Assembly: GCA_003612335.1 (NCBI GenBank)
Contig: RAYO01000001.1
Location: forward strand, 99,701-163,700
Reading direction: 5' to 3'
Length of the DNA stretch: 64,000 nt
From: a bacterium 1xD42-67
GTDB taxonomy: Bacteria > Bacillota > Clostridia > Oscillospirales > Oscillospiraceae
In this document: positions 59,349 through 64,000 of the stretch, in pieces
How positions within the stretch are numbered: position 1 is the stretch's first letter
Layout of the letters: the number at the start of each line of letters is the position of its first letter
Made by a program: the position numbers and the translations under genes
The notes under the pieces: generated by a model
What the model was told of the DNA's origin: nothing
Database searches by the model: none
Seen by the model: the letters and a program-made list of their open reading frames with translations, nothing else

Positions 59349-60358
59349 AGCCCGCCGCCCCCTCTCCGCTGCTTCAGCAGCAGCCAGATGAAGAAGGGCC
59401 CCCCCGTCAGGGACAGGACCACCCCCAGAGGGAGCTCGAAGGGGGCGAAGATCAGCCGGGAGGCCAGATCGCAGACGGTGAGCAGCAGCCCGCCCCCCAG
59501 GGCGGAGGAGAGGAGGAGGAAAAAGCTCTCTTCTCCGACCAGGCGGCGCATGATGTGGGGCACCAGCAGCCCCACGAAGCCCAGCAGTCCGGCGAAGCTC
59601 ACCGCCGCCCCCGCCAGGGCCGCCGCCAGCATGAGCAGGGCCAGCCGCAGCCACTTGGCGGGCAGCCCCAGGCTCTGGGCGGTCTCTCGGCCCAGGAGGA
59701 GCAGGTCCAGCTCGTTGGACAGGGATAGGGCGATCAGTAACGCGATCAAGATCACCCAAAAGGCTGGGGCCAGCCGGGCCATCGACAGATTTTTCACCCC
59801 GCCCACCCGAAAATCGGTGTATCCGCTGAGGGCGTCGGGGACAAAGGTGACGACCCCGTCGATCCCTGCGTTGAACATGCTGGAGATGGCTACCCCTGCC
59901 AGCACCAGGGTGATCCGGGCGGCCCCCGCCCGCTCCGAGATGAACAGCACCAGCAGCACCCCCGCCAGCGCCCCCAGAAAGGCGGCGAGGGGGGTGAGCT
60001 GGACGGCTCCGGGGGCCAGGGCGCAGCACAGGGCGGTGGCCAGCCCCGCCCCGGAATTCACCCCGATCACGTTGGGGGCGGCCAGGGGGTTATTCAGCAC
60101 CCCTTGGATGATCGCCCCGGCGCAGGCCAGCGCCGCCCCCGCCAGCAGACAGCCGCTCAGCCGGGGCAGGCGGGCGTAGAGGACGATGGCGGCTGTGGCG
60201 CCCTCCCCCCGGCCCAGCAGGGCGGCGATCACCTCTCCGGCCGGGATGGACACCGCGCCGAAGGCCAGATTCGCCACGCAGGAGGCCAGCAGCAGCAGGA
60301 CCAGGGCGGCGATCCGCCGGCCCCTACTCCTCAAAGAGGATGTCCGCCAGCTTCTCAT
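59345..60358 (-). CDS. FecCD-type ABC transporter permease
   Basis: The 337-residue membrane protein has about ten helices with the family signatures YARLPRLSGCLLAGAALACAGAIIQGVLNNPLAAPNVIGVNSGAGL, GVAISSMFNAGI and FAGLLGFVGLLVPHIMRRLVG. A homodimer forms the channel for a siderophore, heme or corrinoid. It overlaps the binding-protein gene by about 35 bases. The ATG at 60358 is preferred over one at 60364 because a GGGGGG site then has 6-base spacing. Confidence 0.9.
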   Translation of the reverse strand: MRSWRTSSLRSRGRRIAALVLLLLASCVANLAFGAVSIPAGEVIAALLGRGEGATAAIVLYARLPRLSGCLLAGAALACAGAIIQGVLNNPLAAPNVIGVNSGAGLATALCCALAPGAVQLTPLAAFLGALAGVLLVLFISERAGAARITLVLAGVAISSMFNAGIDGVVTFVPDALSGYTDFRVGGVKNLSMARLAPAFWVILIALLIALSLSNELDLLLLGRETAQSLGLPAKWLRLALLMLAAALAGAAVSFAGLLGFVGLLVPHIMRRLVGEESFFLLLSSALGGGLLLTVCDLASRLIFAPFELPLGVVLSLTGGPFFIWLLLKQRRGGGGL

Positions 60359-61307
60359 AGGCATCCCCCCACAGGGCGTTGGGCTTCAAGCTGTACATCC
60401 TGCGCTCCAGGATATAGGACCGGTCCCCCTGCACCGCGCTGAGACTGGCCCAGGCGGGGTCGGACAGCAGAGTGGCCTCCAGGTTGGCCTGGGCGGCCGC
60501 CTCATCGGTGCCGTGGTAGACGGCGAAGATATAGGTGGGATCGGCCTGGAGGATGGCCTCCAGGCTCAGGTCCTCCAGCAGAGAGCCATCCTGGTCGGCG
60601 ATGTTGACGCAGCCCAGGTCCTTCAGCATGGGGCCCAGCACGTTGTCCTCGCTGTTCTTCACCTTGATGCTGCTCCCCGACACTTGGATGGTGAGCACTG
60701 TGGGGACGCGGCTGTGGAGCATCGCTCTTTGCCGCGCTCCGTCCACCTGTTCCCATACCCGGGTCCCATAGGTCACATAGTTCTCCGGGTGTCCGGTGAG
60801 CTGGGTGAACAGCTCCAGCAGGTCCAGGTAGTCCTGGAAGGAGGAGACGTCGAAGTAGGCGGCGGGGATCCCGGCGCGGTCGAAGGTCTCCTTCAGCTCC
60901 AGGTTGGAGGGGGACAGGCTGCTGGCGATGATCAGATCGGGCTCCGCCCCCAGCACCAGCTCCACATTGGGCTTCATGGGGGAGCCGATATTGACGACAT
61001 CCTCCCCCAGGTCCAGGCCGTAGGACTCCCAGGCGTCATTGGCGGTGGCGGCCAGGACGTCCTCCCCCCCGGCCAGTACCCAAACGTCGGCAAAGCTGCC
61101 GATCATCACCACTGCACGCTCCGGCGGGTCGATGGCAAACTCCTGGCCCAGGGCGTCGGTGAAGGCGATCTTGCCTGTCTCGGAGGATGCGTCCGCAGGC
61201 TGGGACCGGTCCCCCGGTGCGGATCGGGCAGGGGGCTCCGCCGTCGGACCGCAGGAGGTAAGCAGGAGGGCGAGGAGCAATAGTGTGGTAAATATGCGTC
61301 GTTTCAT
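60324..61307 (-). CDS. FecB/BtuF-type ABC transporter substrate-binding lipoprotein
   Basis: The 327-residue protein has a lipoprotein signal (TLLLLALLLTSC-GP), a polar linker, and the helical-backbone binding fold of this class. Visible parts are FTDALGQEFAIDPPERAVVMIGSFADVWVLAGGEDVLAAT, GSPMKPNVELVLGAEPDLIIA and LGPMLKDLGCVNIAD. It binds an iron complex or cobamide outside the cell. The ligand cannot be told from sequence; no biosynthetic or reductase gene nearby narrows it. The ATG follows AAGGAAGATCACCG, and a palindromic repeat sits directly upstream. Confidence 0.9.
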   Translation of the reverse strand: MKRRIFTTLLLLALLLTSCGPTAEPPARSAPGDRSQPADASSETGKIAFTDALGQEFAIDPPERAVVMIGSFADVWVLAGGEDVLAATANDAWESYGLDLGEDVVNIGSPMKPNVELVLGAEPDLIIASSLSPSNLELKETFDRAGIPAAYFDVSSFQDYLDLLELFTQLTGHPENYVTYGTRVWEQVDGARQRAMLHSRVPTVLTIQVSGSSIKVKNSEDNVLGPMLKDLGCVNIADQDGSLLEDLSLEAILQADPTYIFAVYHGTDEAAAQANLEATLLSDPAWASLSAVQGDRSYILERRMYSLKPNALWGDAYEKLADILFEE

Positions 61308-61329
61308 CGGTGATCTTCCTTGTTCGGTT

Positions 61330-61408
61330 TGTAGGGGCGGATATCATCCGCCCGCAGGATGTCTGCCCGCATCACGACAGGGACGGGCGGGTGATACCCG
61401 CCCCTGCA
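61330..61408. repeat. Bipartite palindromic repeat, copy C
   Basis: The 79-base element begins TGTAGGGGCGGATATCATCC and ends GGTGATACCCGCCCCTGCA, the same inverted double-palindrome design as copies A and B in the ara operon. It fills the gap between the leucine-rich/DUF1963 gene and the binding-protein gene. Confidence 0.8.
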
Positions 61409-61414
61409 GGGCGT

Positions 61415-62749
61415 TCAGCAGCAGTCCCAGTTGTAGAGCACCCGGCTGAAATCCAGCCTCTCCAGGTCGGTCCGGGCGATGAAGAAATTGCACACGCCGC
61501 AGTCCCCCCAGAGGATGGGGTCTTCCCCGTCCTCACCCCGCATGGAATCGATCTGGAGCAGCAGGGTATCGAAGGGGCTGTCCTCGGTCCGGGGGTCCTC
61601 CTGGGTGAAGCTGGGCCAGCCCAGCATCCAGTGACCGCCGTTCATGCAGCCGTCGTCGGTCTCCAGGAAGGACTCAAACAGCTCATCATAGGCGTCCTCG
61701 TCCAGAAACTCATAGGACTTCTTCTCCCCTATGTCCACCCCCATCACGGCCTTCACCGCCGCCCGGAAGGCGTCCTCAAAGACGAAGGAGCGGTCGTTGG
61801 CAGAGCTGTCCTCCCGCTGGGCGTGGATGGCCAGCTCCTCCTCCAGGGGACTGGTTCTGTAGTCGTCCACCAGGCCGGGGGCGCCCAGGGCGGACACCTG
61901 GTCCGGGGTGACGCTCCCGTCGATTTGCGGGTGGTACACCACCCGGTAGTTCTTCTGGTCCGGCTCAGAGCCAAAATTACAGCCGAACACCTCGTCCTGA
62001 CCGATGAAAAATTGGAGCAGGCCGGTCTTGGGGAAGGGCGGGTCCATGTCCTCCGCCCCGAAGTCGATCTGGGCCAGCAGCTGCATGGGCTGGCCTTTTT
62101 CGTCCGCCGGGTAGGGCTGGCTCAGGTCCCAGTAGGGCAGGCCGCCGATCTTGCTGTCGGTCAGACCGGGGACCACGCCTCGCCGGACCCGCAGCCGGTA
62201 GGCGGGGATCCTGGTCCGGGCCTGGATGTCCTCCAGCAGGGCCTCCAGAGGGACGTCCCCCTGGCAGGCTTCAAACCGGGCCGCCGGGGCGGACTGGACG
62301 GGCAGGTGATCTTCAACGATGTAGCTGCTGTGCTCAACAAATTCGATGCCCAGTGTATCCAGCACATCCGCATTGAGCAGCTGATTCCGGTGCGGCAAAC
62401 ACAGATACCGCAGGGGAGGCAGCTGGGCGAGCAGCGCGCAGTCCCGGAAATCCGTCCACCCCAGATCCAGCGCTCTCAGCTTTTTGCAGCCGGCCAGAAA
62501 GGCGTAGTCCTTGTGCCGAAAGCCCTGCGGAAACTGAAGGGTGTGCAGCTTGGGCAGCTCCCCAAGCAGGTCGAAATCGCCGGTCTCGATCTCCAGCCAG
62601 TCCCCGACCCGGTCGCCGTCCCGCCAGAGTCCGATGTCGGGCCATTTTTTGATGGCCTTCACCTTTGTCAGGTCGTAGGGCTTGTTGGGAAAGCCCGCCG
62701 CGTCCTCGATGGCCTTCAGCAGCTTTGGGTCTATCTTTTTGATGTCCAC
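61415..62749 (-). CDS. Leucine-rich N-terminal domain plus DUF1963-like (YwqG) domain protein
   Basis: The 444-residue protein has an N-terminal leucine-rich segment (about 60-135: LPKLHTLQFP, FLAGCKKLRALDLGWTDFRDCALLAQLPPLRYLCLP). It resembles that of the protein at 29992-30933. The rest (about 175-440) looks like the DUF1963/YwqG family: KIGGLPYWDLSQPYP, QLLAQIDFGAEDM, LLQFFIGQDE, HWMLGWPSFTQEDP, and LLLQIDSMRGEDGEDPILWGDCGVCNFFIARTDLERLDFSRVLYNWDCC. Family function is unknown. It is cytoplasmic. The start is a GTG behind AAGGAGGCGTTTTT, just after the terminator of the upstream reductase gene. Confidence 0.8.
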   Translation of the reverse strand: MDIKKIDPKLLKAIEDAAGFPNKPYDLTKVKAIKKWPDIGLWRDGDRVGDWLEIETGDFDLLGELPKLHTLQFPQGFRHKDYAFLAGCKKLRALDLGWTDFRDCALLAQLPPLRYLCLPHRNQLLNADVLDTLGIEFVEHSSYIVEDHLPVQSAPAARFEACQGDVPLEALLEDIQARTRIPAYRLRVRRGVVPGLTDSKIGGLPYWDLSQPYPADEKGQPMQLLAQIDFGAEDMDPPFPKTGLLQFFIGQDEVFGCNFGSEPDQKNYRVVYHPQIDGSVTPDQVSALGAPGLVDDYRTSPLEEELAIHAQREDSSANDRSFVFEDAFRAAVKAVMGVDIGEKKSYEFLDEDAYDELFESFLETDDGCMNGGHWMLGWPSFTQEDPRTEDSPFDTLLLQIDSMRGEDGEDPILWGDCGVCNFFIARTDLERLDFSRVLYNWDCC

Positions 62750-62763
62750 AAAAACGCCTCCTT

Positions 62764-62792
62764 AAAAACAGGGCGGCCCGGCCGGGCCGCCC
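62764..62792 (-). terminator. Intrinsic terminator of the nitrite/sulfite reductase gene
   Basis: A perfect 22-base GC palindrome (62771-62792) is followed on the minus strand by TGTTTTTAAGG. It lies 13 bases downstream of the reductase stop codon and immediately before the next gene's ribosome site. Confidence 0.8.
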
Positions 62793-62805
62793 CGCAGTTT
62801 CGTGG

Positions 62806-64000
62806 TCACAGGTATTTGGCGATGATGACGTCCCGGTCAGCGGCGTGGTCGGCGGACCACTGCTCCCAGCTCTGTCCGGCGGCGGCCGCCGCCTTGCCCA
62901 GCTCCACCAGCAGGGCGGGCAGGTCGCTCTCCAGGACGGTGCCCGCCTCCTGGCCGAACGCGGCCTGACCCAGCTCGTCTGTGCCGTTCAGGAGCATCTT
63001 GAAGGCGGGCTCGGGCTTCTTGTCCACCAGCTTCACGCCCCCCTGGAAGCCGATCGCCCCCGCCTGGTGGGCAGCGCAGCTGGAGGGACAGCCGGAGATC
63101 ACGATCTTGGGCAGGGCCCCGTCGGGGATGCCGGCCTCCCGGACGGCTTTCACCACCGTCTGGAGGACGCTCTGGCTGTCCCGGACCCCCTGCTGGCAGG
63201 TGGCCGCCCCGATGCAGGCCACGCTGTTCTCGAACGCGGTCCGGGCACCGTCCTCGGTGGCGGCCAGTACCTTCTCCGCTTCTGCGGAAGGGATGTTGAT
63301 GATATAGAGGGTCTCGTCGGGCGCGACCCGGATCTCTGCCCCGGGGATGTCCTTCAGCAGCTCATAGAGCTGCCGGGGCTTCTCCACGGGCAGGAGCCCG
63401 CCGATGGGGTGATATCTCACGGCGAACATGCCGGGCTGCTTCTGGGGGGTGGCCCGGGGGTGGTCCACCGGGCCACCGTCCAGCTCGACGAAATGAGCAG
63501 AGGCCTCCAGGCCGGTGAGGTCCAGACCGCCCTCCGCCTTGCGGGCGGCCACGCTTTTCAAAAAGGCATCCTTCAGGCCGTCGGGGCCCAGGGTGTCCTG
63601 CATATAGCGGGTGCGGGCCTTGGCCCGGTTGTCGTAGTTGCCGTGGGCGCAGAAGGTGTCCACCATAGCCCGGACGTAGTACAGGACCTCCTTGGGCTGG
63701 ACGTGCTCCTCCACCAGCACCCCCATAGAGGGCCGGGCCGCCCCCAGTCCGCCGGCGATGCGCAGGGCGAAGGTGCCGTCGGGCTGGGCCAGGAAGCCCA
63801 TATCACGGAAGGCGCTGTGGACGCTGTCGTCCACCCCGTTGCAGAAGGCGATCTTCAGCTTGCGGGGCATCTTGATGTCCCGGCAGATGGACAGCAGGTA
63901 CTTTGTCACCGCCTCGGCGCAGGGGATCACGTCGAAAGCCTCGCCGGGCTGGACCCCGGACAGGGGGCTGGCCATCACGTTCCGGGGGTTGTCGCCGCCG
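62806..64000 (-). CDS. Nitrite/sulfite reductase (siroheme, [4Fe-4S]), N-terminus beyond window edge
   Basis: About 398 residues are present; the frame stays open through the right edge, where it reads GGDNPRNVMASPLSG, a conserved internal block of this family. The cluster ligands are visible as ACIGAATC and GCPSSCAAHQAGAIGFQGG (C-x5-C then C-x3-C), and FALRIAGGLGAARPSMGVLV matches the siroheme-binding core. It is a cytoplasmic assimilatory-type reductase acting on nitrite or sulfite; which one cannot be decided here. Its terminator precedes the downstream gene. Confidence 0.9.
   Translation of the reverse strand, partial: GGDNPRNVMASPLSGVQPGEAFDVIPCAEAVTKYLLSICRDIKMPRKLKIAFCNGVDDSVHSAFRDMGFLAQPDGTFALRIAGGLGAARPSMGVLVEEHVQPKEVLYYVRAMVDTFCAHGNYDNRAKARTRYMQDTLGPDGLKDAFLKSVAARKAEGGLDLTGLEASAHFVELDGGPVDHPRATPQKQPGMFAVRYHPIGGLLPVEKPRQLYELLKDIPGAEIRVAPDETLYIINIPSAEAEKVLAATEDGARTAFENSVACIGAATCQQGVRDSQSVLQTVVKAVREAGIPDGALPKIVISGCPSSCAAHQAGAIGFQGGVKLVDKKPEPAFKMLLNGTDELGQAAFGQEAGTVLESDLPALLVELGKAAAAAGQSWEQWSADHAADRDVIIAKYL

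Overview
The window looks like chromosomal DNA of a high-GC, endospore-forming anaerobic Firmicute of the Oscillospiraceae type (relatives of Flavonifractor, Pseudoflavonifractor or Intestinimonas). This is inferred from the complete spoIIIAA-AH sporulation operon, a monomeric [FeFe]-hydrogenase, a NimA-like flavoprotein, PTS and ABC sugar uptake, strong AGGAGG ribosome sites and many translationally coupled start/stop overlaps. No rRNA, tRNA, CRISPR array, phage or insertion sequence was recognised. Because GC is high, most real genes have long open antisense frames; these were rejected.

Layout. 1-4411 (minus): sorbitol/glucitol PTS operon srlD - PRD regulator - srlM - srlA - srlE (cut by the left edge). 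4776-6466 (plus): ROK regulator and NimA-like protein. 6670-9784 (plus): Imm17-like small membrane protein, MoxR-type AAA+ ATPase and a protein with two metallopeptidase-like domains plus a VWA domain. 9938-15612 (minus): receiver protein, hybrid kinase with HPt, and hybrid kinase fused to a DegV domain. 15900-20125: RpiR regulator divergent from transporter - aminotransferase - RraA-type aldolase. 20276-27964: chemoreceptor coupled to an FMN-binding lipoprotein (minus), then two hybrid kinases (plus).

28019-34059 (minus) is the most unusual operon. It encodes an alanine-racemase-fold protein lacking the PLP lysine, a D-aspartate-ligase-like ATP-grasp enzyme, an aspartate racemase, a leucine-rich unknown, and a MurE homologue carrying a shortened acetylglutamate-kinase-like tail. 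It reads as an accessory D-amino-acid/cell-wall-precursor pathway. 34368-47222 is an arabinose region: diguanylate cyclase and AraC regulator (plus), then araD, araA, araB and a YtfQRT/YjfF-type sugar ABC transporter (minus), divergent from an AraR-type repressor with matching operator-like sites. Bipartite palindromic repeats fill both araB/araA and araA/araD junctions, and a third copy lies at 61.3 kb.

47315-64000: GIY-YIG protein, a second chemoreceptor, spoIIIA operon with a sigma-E-like promoter, two related unknown proteins, sfsA, [FeFe]-hydrogenase, a FecCD-type metal/siderophore/cobalamin ABC transporter, a second leucine-rich protein with a DUF1963-like domain, and a nitrite/sulfite reductase cut by the right edge. 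Overall the window combines sugar catabolism with a dense set of signalling genes (four hybrid kinases, two chemoreceptors, one diguanylate cyclase).
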